Shown: positions 22,790 through 33,782 of the stretch, in pieces
Layout: the number at the start of each line of letters is the position of its first letter
How positions within the stretch are numbered: position 1 is the first letter of the stretch
Assembly: GCF_024713975.1 (NCBI RefSeq)
Contig: NC_091102.1
Location: forward strand, 26,385,001-26,449,000
Direction: 5' to 3'
Source: Paralichthys olivaceus
Taxonomy: Eukaryota; Chordata; Actinopteri; Pleuronectiformes; Paralichthyidae
DNA: 64,000 bases
The notes under the pieces: model-generated
The model's database searches: none
What the model was told of the DNA's origin: nothing
What the model saw: only the letters and a program-made list of their open reading frames with translations
Program-made: the position numbers and the translations under genes

Positions 22790-25165
22790 GGATGATCACA
22801 GTCCACGATTTATTTAGTCCATTGGAGGACAACGATCTGGATGCAACTGTGACCCAAATTCTGCAGCATCATCCCAACTCTGGATACAAAATGATGGTTG
22901 GGCACCTGAATGTACAAGGCATACACATACAAACTAAGTATTAGTAATTACCCATTTATTCAGTCTGGGATTATTCACCAATAAATTGTGAGTTGGCCTA
23001 CTTACTGATGTATTTAAAATGTTGAATAGAAGCTGTTTTATAGACTGCTATTTCGGATTTTCGGCTATTTGTGATTTTATTGCCAGGTTCCGGAATGGAT
23101 AACGTTTTTTGAGTACACCATATCTGTGCTTTGTTTTGAATATAGGACAACTTGTTCAGGAATCCATGAGGGACGTAGATCCTAATGGAGTTTTGATGCG
23201 CACCCTTCAGCTGAACCCACAAAGGCGCAGGAAGTACTTTGTCCCAGCACCAAACAGATTTTGGCATATCGACAGAAATCACAAACTGATAAGGTATGTA
23301 AAAAACATTAATCATCGATAGCATTGCTCAAATTTACTAGATAAACATCCACTTAACTGTAGGTTTTATTACTGTAGGATACTTATCAATCAATCAAATC
23401 TCAAATTTGAGTTGTATAGCCCATATTCACAAATCACTATTTGTCTCATAGGGCTTTAACAAGGTGTCCAAATCCTTGGTGACTGCATTGTATAGAACTG
23501 TGGTAAGAATATATCACATGGTAAAACTCTCTACAACACACAGCTGGTATCAAAGGCTATTTGCAATGTAAATCATATTGTGAACTTGAATTAAATGTGG
23601 TAACCTAATACATATCATTTTATTCATGTTTTCAGTGCTATGGAGGGAACATGTTCATTTATGTTTAAATAATTCCAATACAACAGCTCTTTTCAAACAT
23701 TAAATATGCCAAGGCGGAAACACATAAAGTGATGCATGATACAGGTAGTGGTACAGATCTTTAACTGTGCTCATACATATCTATTTCAGATGGCGTTTAC
23801 ATGCTAGTGTGCATGCTAGTATTGACAGCTTAGTCATTTAATCGTGTACTTGAGTTCTGCCACCAACAATCATAACAATCTTGCAGCAATAAGAAGCTTC
23901 CTGGAGGCTGTTAATGTCTGCAGTTTGCCAACACGTGTGAGCTGAGATAAGGCTGGGAAAATGTTCATGTTGCATGCTACATAGTGGCTAACAAGGGTGT
24001 CCATCATCAAAGGTACCATAATCTTTCTTTAAAACATTTATCAAAATAACACTTGCTTCACTTTTTTGGTATGGCTGAAGTTATTATCCATACATTGTGT
24101 CCAGTATCAGTTGATAGTATTTCAAGTCTTATCTTAATATAATTAAGTTCACAAATATATATATAAGTGCTTAGTCATTAACTGTTATTTGGACTGAATA
24201 TCAAAAACAGGACTTTAAATTAAATACATTCAGTTCTTATTTACTGTGCTAACCATTAATGACAGCGTTGCCATATTCCAACACTAGGTAAAAGATCAAA
24301 AGTTGTATTTTCCCTGTTCATCTGAATAGAGAGGCTCTGGAGAGATGTTTATGATTTCTTCTACACCATGTTTACTAACCTGGAGAGAGAAGGCCTTCTC
24401 AATCCTGACAATGAAATCCAACTCTATGCTCTGCACTGGTGCTTTCTGCCCCCCATACAGCAGCACCTTTAGTTTTTCCAGCGTGGCTGGAACTGCCACA
24501 GACTACATACTGAGAGAAAACAATCCCCGTTGCAACTGTGGACTCACCATTAACATGAGGCACAGCAGGACCCCATACAGACAATTCTATTTTTACTATA
24601 ACTGTCCTACATGGAACAATGTTAACATTCTCACAACCTTATCTGAAATTTAAAAAAACTGTTTCCTGTTGTAACAGCATGTAGCAATGGAGAATAATAA
24701 AGGAAAAGTCCATTCCAAAGTAAATGTAAACCTGTATCCGTAATCCAAATGAATTTATTGGCTCTTTGAGAATTGTAAACAATCTCTCTTTTGAACACAT
24801 AGTTCATCATTGGACATTTATCCAGAATCCCAAGAGATGATAAAACAAGTGATGTTTTAAACTAGGTCCAGTAAATGGAATGGACTGAAGGTGGCTTATA
24901 GTTCTGTAAGGATATGTTAACTGAGATTTTGTCTAAACTAACCCTTTAGCAACAGCTCCCCCAGTTGCAGTTTGACATGGAGTTTGGAATCGACTGGACT
25001 GGACCATGTGGTAACCGTGGGTGTTGTGATCCCTGAGGTTCAGCTGCAGAACTCACTGAAAGCTGAAAGTCTACCAGACCCCAAACGCCCTCTGTCCGAT
25101 GTTTTGGATGTCTATGTCCAAACTGTGATCTTATTATCAGAAATGTTGAATTGCAATATTTAAAT
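22790..25165 (+). pseudogene. Decayed multi-exon integrase-domain (DDE/rve-like) gene
   Basis: Four separated coding remnants fit, in order, a teleost integrase-catalytic-domain protein family. (A) 22,807-22,935 has QHHPNSGYKMMVGHLNVQGI, the N-terminal helix-turn-helix-like region. (B) 23,146-23,293 has VQESMRDVDPNGVLMR and then NRFWHIDRNHKLIR, bounded by an AG acceptor and a GTATGT donor. (C) 24,325-24,580 has IERLWRDVYDFFYT, LNPDNEIQLYALHWCFLPPI and QSPLQLWT. (D) 24,960-25,165 has FGIDWTGPCG and VVIPEVQLQ. Most of the catalytic core between B and C is missing or unrecognisable, though a possible piece follows an AG at about 23,636. Stops and frame changes lie in C and D. The family resembles transposase/integrase genes that are multicopy in fish. 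The name is inferred from motif memory. Confidence 0.6.
23385..23515 (-). mobile_element. Repeat 3' tail inserted in the integrase relic
   Basis: ATCAATCAATCAAAT is followed by TGTATAGCCCATATTCACAA, then TTGTCTCATAGGGCTTTAAC and AAGGTGT. The same sequence, in the opposite orientation and continuing further, is at 30,880-31,070. The (ATCA)n tail marks its 3' end on the minus strand. Confidence 0.65.
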
Positions 25166-25556
25166 ATATATTACATTTGTTTTATATGGAAGAGATGATT
25201 TTAAAATATACAAATAATCGTTATGACACAACTTACAGTATTTTTAACATATAACAAACAATTTATGTTAAATGAAGAAGAAAGAATAGAACACTGGAAT
25301 TGTTATTAACAACACAAGCATTATTTCAAATGTAGTGTTTACATCTAAACTTATTAGGTTAAATGAGCTGCAACATCTTTTTATAGAACAATATATAATA
25401 AAGAACAGCAACAGCTTTTAAACAATTTTACTTAGTGAACAGTGGGATTAAATGATAGAGGCATAATGAAGTCAATTACATATATGCTGTACTACATCAC
25501 AATAATGCTGGCTTTTTTATTCCACCACTGTTACACAGTGGCGAAACTATACTGTC

Positions 25557-27510
25557 TCATTGGACCATTCCAAACCCAGTGTCAGTGCTACATATAGCAG
25601 CGAGAATGTCTCTTTCAAAGTTACAGTACTCTTTGTAATGTCCTGGAATTGTCAGCAGGTGGAAGACCTGGGCTAAATTGCTCTCCACCACCTCAACATC
25701 CAAGTGTCTGGGAAGCACACTCCATCCTACCCAGAACCGCAAGGAAGTATGAAGATGCTACCAAAAACAGACCACTGTATTAAGACTAAGGCTATTGGAC
25801 ATGTTTTGTTATATTTTCCACAGATTAAAGTTTCCTCATGCAGAACAGCACAAATGAGACAACAGTGAAGCTCGATGATGGTTGATCCAAAGTGTATTTA
25901 GCCTTTGAACATAGTTCCCAGAACCATCTTCAGAGTGCACTATTACATCAGCAATGCTGTCAGTTCTCAATTATTGTGCGAAGGAATCCGGTGATCCTAC
26001 AAGTGTCCTCCAAAGAGACATCACTGGCTTCATCCACATCCTGTGTTGGCCACTTTATCTTGTCCAAGACCATCTGCAATCAGTTAACACTTGTTTCTTC
26101 AAGCTAGTCCAGAGTATATAGCACAATAAACTGCAGTACAGAAAACCAAAGAAGTTGTCAATTCTAATTATTAAAATTGTAATTTGATCAGTACGTGGCT
26201 GTAGACAGTCTTGAAGGGCCATCCTGTGGTTCTGCGTGTGTAAGATGACCATGATGAGTACTTTACATTCCTGTTGAGTTTTCAAAATCATCCAATATTT
26301 TTTGATTGATTTCCTTCCTTTCAGGCAGCCCATTGTTGTTACTATGAAACTTTACTCGCAGAGACTTCAGAACAACTATCTTTGCACAGAGCTTTATCCA
26401 ATGACAAAGTACGTTTGTAAGAGGGAGCAAACACTGACTGATTATTCATCTGCAAAAGATTTCAGATCTCTCCAGGTTATTTATGGTGTGATAAACTAAA
26501 ACTGATGGCTGCCAGAAGGTAGACAATAAAACACATTTTTAAGATAGTAACTTCTGAGTGAGTAGTGTTTTTGACAGAAGGATAGTGTGCAAATAGTAGC
26601 AGCCTGAGTTCACGTACCTGTGGTGTGCACTGTAAATCTGATGCTCTTGGAAAGGGAAGGAGAATTGTGTCTTCCCCTCAGTCAGCAAAGGCCACACCCG
26701 TGTCTCTTTTAAACCCTTTCGTAACTGTTTTGACTTGTCTAGAGGTTCTTCCTAGGACCTGCAAAATATCTGTATCACAACAGAAAAGCCATGCAGCCTT
26801 ACTAATCTTCAACTGATTGCCCAATAAGCTCCCATTAATAACTCATCAACAACCAGCTGTGAGGTATCTGACAAAAAAAGCCAAAATTCAGCCCTTCATC
26901 AAAACTCTTGATTAGTTAAGTACAGAATACTCACAGCATGGGCAGCATTTTGTCAAGCAGCCATCTCCTGTTCTCACATGTGACCGGAGGCAAATCCCAG
27001 GAGGGTGCCAACTCATTGATAATGTTCTTTTCTTCAGATGATAATTCTGCTGTGCCATCCAGCTAATTACAACTTGAATTAATTTGATTTCCCAAGATTA
27101 ATATTCCATACATACATCTTTAAAGTTGTCAAAGTCAAACCACATCAACCATTTCAATTGTATTTAAATTTCATGTGGTCAGCATGGTAGCAGTTTGTAA
27201 CATGGTAAAACTGGGTTGGTTTAGCACTCCCTGCTGGTGCAAATTTGAACTGTTTGAAGGGATTGTGGAAGTATCTGAACATTGACCTAATGAATTAACT
27301 TGATTTTAATTTAATGAATTGATATTTAAGCATTTGTTAATCATTTCTTCCTGATTTTGTATGTATCGTACCAACTTGGATATCATGGTCAGCACAGTCC
27401 TTAATATCTATAGTGGCTTCTTCTTGGGAGCCATCAAAGAAGTCCCTCTCCAAAAGGAGATAGGAAGTGGAGGGTTTCACCCTCAAAAAGAAGAGTTCCT
27501 CCTGGCACTT
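25557..27510 (-). pseudogene. Decayed multi-exon HECT-type E3 ubiquitin ligase-like gene
   Basis: Coding-like segments on the minus strand, 5' to 3'. (1) 27,510-27,371: CQEELFFLRVKPSTSYLLLE and RDFFDGSQEE. (2) 27,062-26,940: LSSEEKNIINELAPSWDLPP and ENRRWLLDKMLPML. (3) About 26,770-26,685: ILQVLGRTSRQVKTVTKGFK, after an AG acceptor. (4) 26,073-25,960: VLDKIKWPTQDVDEASDVSL and DTCRITGFLRTIIEN. (5) About 25,757-25,557: LRFWVGWSVLPRHLDVEVVE, then LTIPGHYKEY and DILAAICSTDTGFGMV before the stop. Segment 5 has the shape of a HECT C-lobe end (FW-GW-LP, LP-HY, GFG near the stop). The catalytic cysteine motif is not seen where expected and several connecting exons are missing, so this looks like a relic. 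It resembles the multicopy fish genes annotated G2/M-phase-specific E3 ligase-like. It converges on the integrase relic. Confidence 0.5.
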
Positions 27511-27636
27511 AAATTAAAATAGAAAAGTCAAATCACATAGATATTCAACTGTCATACAGCATTAGTAAATGGAATATCAATGAGCCACTGGAGACCCTGG
27601 CTGGCTTTATCCTGCAGAAACGTACAGGTTAAAAAA

Positions 27637-27692
27637 AGCTACATTCACTCTGGGTGATCTGGTTTCAGCCTGGAACCAGTACAAACTCCTTT
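27637..27692 (+). repeat. Dispersed repeat shared with 449-505
   Basis: AGCTACATTC followed by GGGTGATCTGGTTTCAGCCT and GGAACCAGTACA occurs at both places with a few differences. It opens the composite repeat that carries the rRNA fragment. Confidence 0.75.
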
Positions 27693-27837
27693 TACTCAAG
27701 TGAAAGTGAAAGTACAGGCTCTAAAATGTTCTTAACCTACCAAATTCCAGACAGAATAATAAAGACTGATGTGACCCGAGGTCCTGCATGAGCACCTGGA
27801 TACTGTTTTACAGGGAATAAATGAGAATGTGCTGGCC

Positions 27838-27883
<46 letters not shown>

Positions 27884-28075
27884 CATTGAACAGTTTAGTG
27901 AGCTCCTCGGATCGGCCCCACAGGAGTCGGTCACGGCCCTGTCTGGGCGACACAATTACAAGTTTTCCGTAGGTGAACATGCGGAAGGATAATTACCGGT
28001 ACAGCAGCCCGACCAACCTCCGGACGATTATGGTCTCGCGCTGCCCCCCCCCCCCCCCCGACGGCACACACACTG
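27838..28075 (+). pseudogene. 18S rRNA 3' end plus start of ITS1, truncated and degenerate
   Basis: 27,838-27,890 matches the nearly universal 3' domain of 18S rRNA (TTGATTAAGTCCCTGCCCTT, then TGTACACACCGCCCGTCGCT). TCCTCGGATCGGCCCC and GGTCGGTCACGGCCCTG follow. About 45-50 bases that normally precede the terminal hairpin are missing after 27,940. The very 3' end is then recognisable (TTTCCGTAGGTGAAC, GCGGAAGGAT, ATTACCGG) to about 27,998. GC-rich sequence with a C18-like run up to 28,075 looks like ITS1. Retention of ITS1 means the source was rDNA or precursor rRNA, not mature rRNA. Substitutions at invariant positions show it is non-functional. Confidence 0.8.
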
Positions 28076-28119
28076 CCGAGGCAGGGGGCAAGAGAGTGAG
28101 CGAGAGGTGCTCCATGCGT

Positions 28120-28292
28120 AAAAGTGTAAAAACAAGTTAAGATCCAGCTTTGAGAATGTAAGTAGAAAGTACAGATATTTGCGTTCAAATGTAGTGAAAA
28201 GTAAAAAGTCTTCAGGAAAATAAATACTCAAGTAATGTACAGATACCTGAAAAATCTACTTAAGTACAAATACTTCGTTACTTCCCACCTCT
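28120..28292. mobile_element. hAT-type element end (CCCACCTCTG terminus)
   Basis: The block runs GTAAGTAGAAAGTACAGATA, then AAAAAGTCTTCAGGAAAATA and CTCAAGTAATGTACAGATAC, then CTACTTAAGTACAAATACTT, and ends TTCGTTACTTCCCACCTCTG. Read from the right this is CAGAGGTGGGAAGTAACGAA, a well-known hAT terminus in fish. A related piece (TACTCAAGTGAAAG) lies at about 27,697-27,712. The rRNA fragment may therefore be cargo of one composite non-autonomous element. The left terminus is not clear. Confidence 0.65.
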
Positions 28293-28531
28293 GCTTATGA
28301 GTGTATGACTGGTCTAAAGTTAAGACAAAACAAGGAAGTGCATGGGGACATAGTTGTGTTCAGCAGTGAAGCAGTCAGTGTCTGTAGCTTCCTGCACAAG
28401 TGTTCACAGCACCGGGTGAAACCAGGACACGTCCCGCGCTCATGGGTCACGGTGTCATGTGGAGGGAGGTGAGACAACCAATCAAATCCCGCGCGTAATG
28501 TGCGCACACACGCACACGCACCCCCACCAAC

Positions 28532-28557
28532 CACACACACACACACACACACACACA
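28532..28557. repeat. (CA)n microsatellite upstream of cox8
   Basis: Thirteen CA units about 130 bases before the cox8 start codon. It may lie in or near the promoter. Confidence 0.9.
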
Positions 28558-28688
28558 TATTGATAAATGAAACCTGGAAGTCACCCAGCAGTGTGAGAAA
28601 CAGTGAAGCCGCCCGTCGTCACGGTTCTCCTCCGGTTGTCCTCCGGGTTTCTTTCGGTCCTTCGTGTCTGCAGCACCGAGCCTTCATA

Positions 28689-31527
28689 ATGTCTCTGCCC
28701 GCCGTGTCCCGTCTGTTCAGGAGCGCGCTGAGGACCCAGCTGGTGCCTATGGCTAACTGGACGTCCAAACCTGCCAAACACACTATCACTGCAGGGGTGA
28801 GTGAGTGCACTGCTCCACGGAACACACAACATGCGCCAAGACAACGGCTCCTGTCCCCGCACAGCAGCAACACACATCCCGCCACAGACTCCATCACCGG
28901 GGGCTACGATGACTGTGCGCCTCAGCCTGGCGTGACGCATGTGACTTTACATTAACGGAGCCAAACTTCACACCGTGGCTTCTCCCATTCTAATATTTCT
29001 AATATTCATGTGTATGAAATATTATTTTCCATATGCAGTGAAATACTGACCACTTTGGTGTCAGTGCTTTATCAGGCGACAGACAAATAGGTCATTACAT
29101 TCAACACGTCAGATAAGTGCGTCAGTATCTCGCCATGATTCCGCCTAATTCCAACACGTACACGTCTGCCTGCTCACGTATCAACAGCAAGTGACACACA
29201 ATGCCTCTCATACATGTTCTTCATTAACCACAGCACACAGATACAGAAGTTAGTATCAGTGAGCACAGCAGAAGTTTGATATTAGTGAGGGTTTAATGTG
29301 GGATCAGTGTGTAAACACGTTCAGCAGCAGCCAGGTCCCTGACCTTGAGACAGAGCAGGGCCAGACAGAGGAACACGACTTTATATGAAACCTGTGCTCA
29401 TATTGTCAGCCCGAGGAATTATCAAGTCACTTCCATGAAATGTCCAACTTCCCCAGACCTTGATTTTCCCTGTTTTTAAAAAGAGCATTCAAAAAACAAA
29501 TTAAGGTCTTCAAAAAAAACATGTATATATATATATATATTTAGTTTCGAGCATTGTTTTGCCCACCTCTACATTAACATAGTAATTCAGCAGTGAAATG
29601 GTGTTTGCTTTTTTTTACTTCATTGGACTTTAGACTTCTCATCTGATTATTTATCAGATACTTCCTGGTCTGGAATCCGACACCTCATACTATACTGGTT
29701 TTAGTTTTACATACACTCAGAGTCATACAGGGCATTTAAGGCTACATTAATATTCAAGAACAATAAAATAATAATACAATTCTAATTTGAACAATAATCG
29801 AATATGTATTTTTTTGACATTAACAAACATGTTAAAGTTCAAAATTGGCAATGTTATCTAATATGACAGTAAATGTTTTGCATAAATTAAGCAATGGAGA
29901 TATATATGTATATTTGACTTTATATATAAATCTATATAAATGTAAATACCTCTTTTAAAGTAGTTCTATATCTGTTTATATTCAGTGTTTCTCATTTTGT
30001 GTATCAAGGTCTAACAAACATGTTGAACTTTCACTTTCCCTTAAAGGTACAGTGTGTAAGATTTAGGTGAAAGGGAACTATTGGCAGAAATTTAATGTAG
30101 AATAATTCTCATGATGTTTTCACTAGTTCGTTTCATCTAAATTGTATGAATTGTAGTTTTCTTTAGCCCAGAAAAGTCCCTTTATATTTAAATACTTTAT
30201 ATTTACATCGAGGGGGTCCTCTCTATGGAGGCTGCCATGTCTTTTACATTAGTCCAGGCTGGACAAACTAAAACCCTTTTGAGTTTTTATGACAATTAAA
30301 GGTTTCCACAGGTTCTTTTTCATGTTTGGAAGGAGAGGGTGAGGTGAGGGGTGTTCAGCTGCAACATGCAACTTCAACACTAGATATCACAAAATTCTAC
30401 ATACTGTACCTTTAAACCTTTGCAGAGCAGATTTCCCAAGTCTATGTGTACAAAACTAAATGTGGACCTGCTCACCAAAGCATTGCTCTGTAACCACACT
30501 GGTGACTAAAAAGTCCAGTGTACCTGGAAACCCACAGCACATGACTTGAATGGCCCTGGGGACCAAGTGTACTGGATGGTGTAGAGCACTGTCTGAGAGA
30601 CTAGCTTTGTTTTCCTGGTTGCTATTCCCTCTGCACCAAGGACAGAGACAGACAGAGATTTTACCGAGTTAACAGATCTGTAAGAGCACCAGGGGTTTGA
30701 AACGTATTTATTCAGGACATGTGGACTCGGCTGAAACAACAGTGATGCATTAGATGCATAGAAAACAATAGTTTATGAGCAGCGGCGTGTAGTCAGAATT
30801 ACTGGAGGAATTCTGAAGTCCTGAATTTTTTGTTTGTTTTTGGATTGAATCCTTAGTGAGACGTCCTGGAAGAGGGATCCCTCAGTCACATGTGGCTCTG
30901 TCTGAGGTTTCTACATTACCACCCCCCACCCCGTTAATAGTGTTATTTTGGTAGTTTTTCCTCACTCTTGTTGAGGGTAAAGGACAGAGGATGTCACATC
31001 TTGTTAAGCCCAATGAGACAGATTGTGAGTTGTGCATGTGGGCTACACAACTAAAATTTGATTGATAGAAGTCATTTTGTGATATTTTCTGCAAAAGACA
31101 GCAGCACAGCAGCCACTCTCAACTTCACGACCAATATCGCAAATCTAGCAAGCAACCACTGTACTCAGTCACACAAAAAGCATCACAGATTATTTAATTC
31201 TTTCAGTTTGCCACGTGTCTGATCACAATCACACGTCTAATAACATGCTGGTGACCATCGTTAATCATCCAAATATAAAAGAGCAGATTCAATCAAGTGC
31301 TTTTTCTGTCATAGTAGACTTGACAACCTGAAATGCGAATATGGACAAATGGCACTAATATTTGAACGCTCAGTTGGAACAGTCATACCACTGTAGTATT
31401 AGTAATCAAACCCTTTGTGTGTGTCTTGCAGGAGCAGGCGATAGCTTTGACAGCCATGTTTGTGGCCATTCTGGGCCCCTCCGGCTGGATCCTGGCTCAC
31501 CTGGAGGACTACAAGAAGAAGCAGTAG
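28689..31527 (+). CDS. cox8: Cytochrome c oxidase subunit 8, mitochondrial (two exons)
   Basis: Exon 1 is 28,689-28,796 (36 codons). Its donor GTGAGT begins at 28,797, the intron ends in an AG at 31,430-31,431, and exon 2 is 31,432-31,527 with a TAG stop. The junction is in phase 0. The 67-residue product is close to the usual 65-70 of this subunit. Residues 1 to about 26 form an arginine-rich, acid-free mitochondrial presequence ([18 protein letters not shown]). The mature part has one membrane helix (about 40-60) ending in the family signature [17 protein letters not shown]. The protein is a small nuclear-encoded subunit of respiratory complex IV in the inner membrane. AATAAA lies at 31,650-31,655. 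The 2.6-kb intron carries a MITE and a LINE/SINE tail. Which paralogue (cox8a or cox8b) is unresolved. The frame is intact and typical. Confidence 0.93.
30041..30415. mobile_element. MITE with inverted TTAAAGGT ends, in cox8 intron
   Basis: It starts TTAAAGGTACAGTGTGTAAG and ends with the reverse complement of TTAAAGGTACAGTATGTAGA, giving terminal inverted repeats of about 20 bases. It is 375 bp long with no coding capacity. A second copy is at 33,783-34,268. TTAA at the tips would fit a piggyBac-type target but could also be part of the repeat. Confidence 0.75.
30880..31070 (+). mobile_element. LINE/SINE 3' tail in cox8 intron
   Basis: It contains GGTAGTTTTTCCTCACTC, TTGTTGAGGGTAAAGGACAG and AGGATGTCACATCTTGTTAA. 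It then reads GCCCAATGAGACAGATTGTG and ends AAATTTGATTGATAG. It is the same family as 23,385-23,515, here in plus orientation. Confidence 0.65.
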
Positions 31528-31649
31528 ATGTCCCAGCTGAAGATGCTCTCCCTCCACATCTCATTCTGCTGTGTCTTTCCTCAGCCGATGAGATGAACTT
31601 GTTCCTACCTTCTATGATAGTGTGCATGTGCACCTGTCAACCTCTCACT

Positions 31650-31655
31650 AATAAA
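31650..31655 (+). terminator. Polyadenylation signal of cox8
   Basis: AATAAA 123 bases after the cox8 stop, followed by a TG-rich region (TCAGTGTGTGTGATG) at 31,682-31,697 typical of the downstream element. Confidence 0.75.
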
Positions 31656-31877
31656 TACATGCTCAATATATAGACTACGGCTCAGTGTGTGTGATGTTTG
31701 ATTTGAGATTTTCTTTCTAATTATAATGTAGACCAAAGGTATAGATAGAATGACAGTTATAAGAAATACAGACCTACAACTACAGATTACCTTCACAGAT
31801 TTCTCTTATTTATTTTTATTGATAGATTAAATGTTTAGTTTACAATATACCAGAAAATAAGGAACTCAACAGAAGGT

Positions 31878-31950
31878 GGCTGTAGCTGGGGGGCTAGAGC
31901 TCTCATCTATATAACCAGAAGGTCGGTTGCTTGATTCCATTCCCCAATCC
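31878..31950 (+). repeat. tRNA-related SINE-like fragment
   Basis: TGGCTGTAGCTGGGGGGCTA followed by CCAGAAGGTCGGTTGCTTGA and TTCC has the layout of a degenerate pol III A box and B box. A relative lies at about 34,075-34,160 in the opposite orientation. Confidence 0.5.
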
Positions 31951-32039
31951 AATAAAACTCAGTTTGCATTGATTGAAATAAAAGAGCAGCAAATCCTCAG
32001 ATGGGACAAGCAGGAATAAATAAATGTTCGATTCTTAAA

Positions 32040-32041
<2 letters not shown>

Positions 32042-32082
<41 letters not shown>
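32042..32082. repeat. (TA)n microsatellite
   Basis: About 20 uninterrupted TA units. Self-complementary and unstable. Confidence 0.95.
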
Positions 32083-32086
<4 letters not shown>

Positions 32087-32099
32087 ACACATGATAACA

Positions 32100-33400
32100 T
32101 GCTGTTGAAGTGTAATATGAACACAGAGAAATGTCCTCCAAAGCTTCCGTCAGCCTCCTATAGGCACTGAATGCATATGATAACATATTCACTCTGCTCT
32201 TTCATTTTATAACTGTTCTACTGGCCATGCCGGAACCATTCCAGATTTTTCTCCTTGGTCAAGTTTGTTAAAGTTTAATAGATTCCCTGCAGCTTTTAAT
32301 GTTGACATTTTCATTAGACTGGTCTTTTTATTTTTGTTTAGCTTTTTCAGATCCAGAATGTGTAACATTAAAATGATCTGTGCTCTTATAATTTATAGTA
32401 TTTCTTGAAGAAAGACAATTTTGGAATTAAAATGTTTAACCTTCCAACCACCTGCATTACCTTGCAGACTTTCTGTAACCCTCTGAAGTTCCAAGATGTG
32501 AATTTAACTTCTGATTTACATAGAAATCAATCAGCAGCCATACAAAAGTAGAAATAATCTGCTTAAAACTTTTGAACAGAAATGGAATGACAATCTTACA
32601 TCTAAAAGCAGTTTTCTTCCAAGCAGCTCACTTTCACATTTATTGTCTATAAACTATATTGTACAGCTAGCTTAGACTATTGGGATTCAGCTAAAGTGCA
32701 TGTGGTTTCAGTGGTTTTTCTCAGGTATTTGCATTATCATTTACATTTCTGAAAGAGGATTAAGTCAGTGCTGTCGGTTTTATTGCACTCATTCATTCCC
32801 ACTCATTCCCACTAGAGGCAGACAAAGGACACAAAAAACACCACAACGTTCTAGTTGAAACATTTTTATTTCATGAAAATAATTACCAATGGCACTTAAT
32901 TTACTTCAGTAAAATTTACTTTAAACCATTTGTATCTGATAAAAATTTAACAAGACTGATCCAGGAATGAGGACCATAGGAATACATGGTTCAATTACAG
33001 CAGATACTCAGCATTACCTTGATATTTATAATTTGATTCACTTGTTTATTGTGTTTGTCCATCAGAGAAAATGACACTGATACATTTATTGTGTTTTCAG
33101 TAAAATCACATAGCTCCCAGTCTTCTGTGTACATTGCCCCCCATTACAATCCATGAAGGAACATCCCATGCAGCACTCAGGGATTTTCTGGATGAACTGT
33201 ACCAGTCTGTATTGACGGCTATTCTATGTTGAACAAATGTTTCCCAATATAATGCAACTAGGTTAAACAGCACCATGAACTACATCTTCTGAAGTAATCC
33301 AAAGTAATGAAGCAGAGGACTCACTTTCAGCTCAAACTGAACATTATAAACTTCATGAAGGAGAACGTCCTGAAAGGCTGCTGTTATCAACATGCTTTGA
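32100..33400. other. Unassigned intergenic sequence
   Basis: AT-rich DNA downstream of cox8 with no recognised protein. A TTTTTATTTCATG near 32,866 is a minus-strand AATAAA. It could be a distant poly(A) site for the minus-strand tmem170a transcript, but the distance (almost 5 kb) makes this speculative. Confidence 0.25.
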
Positions 33401-33404
33401 ATAA

Positions 33405-33490
33405 AGGTACTGTTCTTTACTGTAAAGAGCTTTGAGAGGTCATCAAGACGACGAGAAAGCTATATAAATACAGACCATCTAACATTTACT
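33405..33490 (+). repeat. Dispersed repeat tail
   Basis: TGTAAAGAGCTTTGAGAGGT, then CATCAAGACGACGAGAAAGC and TATATAAATACAGACCAT is a common teleost LINE/SINE 3'-end phrase. Confidence 0.55.
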
Positions 33491-33782
33491 TTATAAACTA
33501 TTGAGTAAAGTGGCTCATGACTAAAATAGTGAATCTCCCTGTTTGTCAAAATTGACTCCAGGACTCCACATCTCACCTCATTTGGAATTTGCATGAGTAT
33601 TTTTTACCAAACATCCCCAAGTTCTCATTAATTTCCCTTTTCTTTTACTGGTGGTAGCAGGCTTGACATATGCATCAAGCGAACAGCTACTTGTATTAGT
33701 TACTTGATCTTCTATTAGTCTTGTGGCTTAAAATTCTCTACATTCCTAGGCCTGTTTTAAGTAGGTGCAAGAACATGAACGT

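Noticed and set aside
28581-28940. Minus-strand frames of 92-119 codons over cox8 exon 1
   Set aside because: Antisense to a CpG-rich first exon with a convincing mitochondrial presequence on the plus strand.
31878-31950. Possible functional tRNA gene
   Set aside because: Only degenerate A and B boxes are present, no cloverleaf closes, and a relative lies inside another repeat at 34,075-34,160. It fits a SINE fragment.
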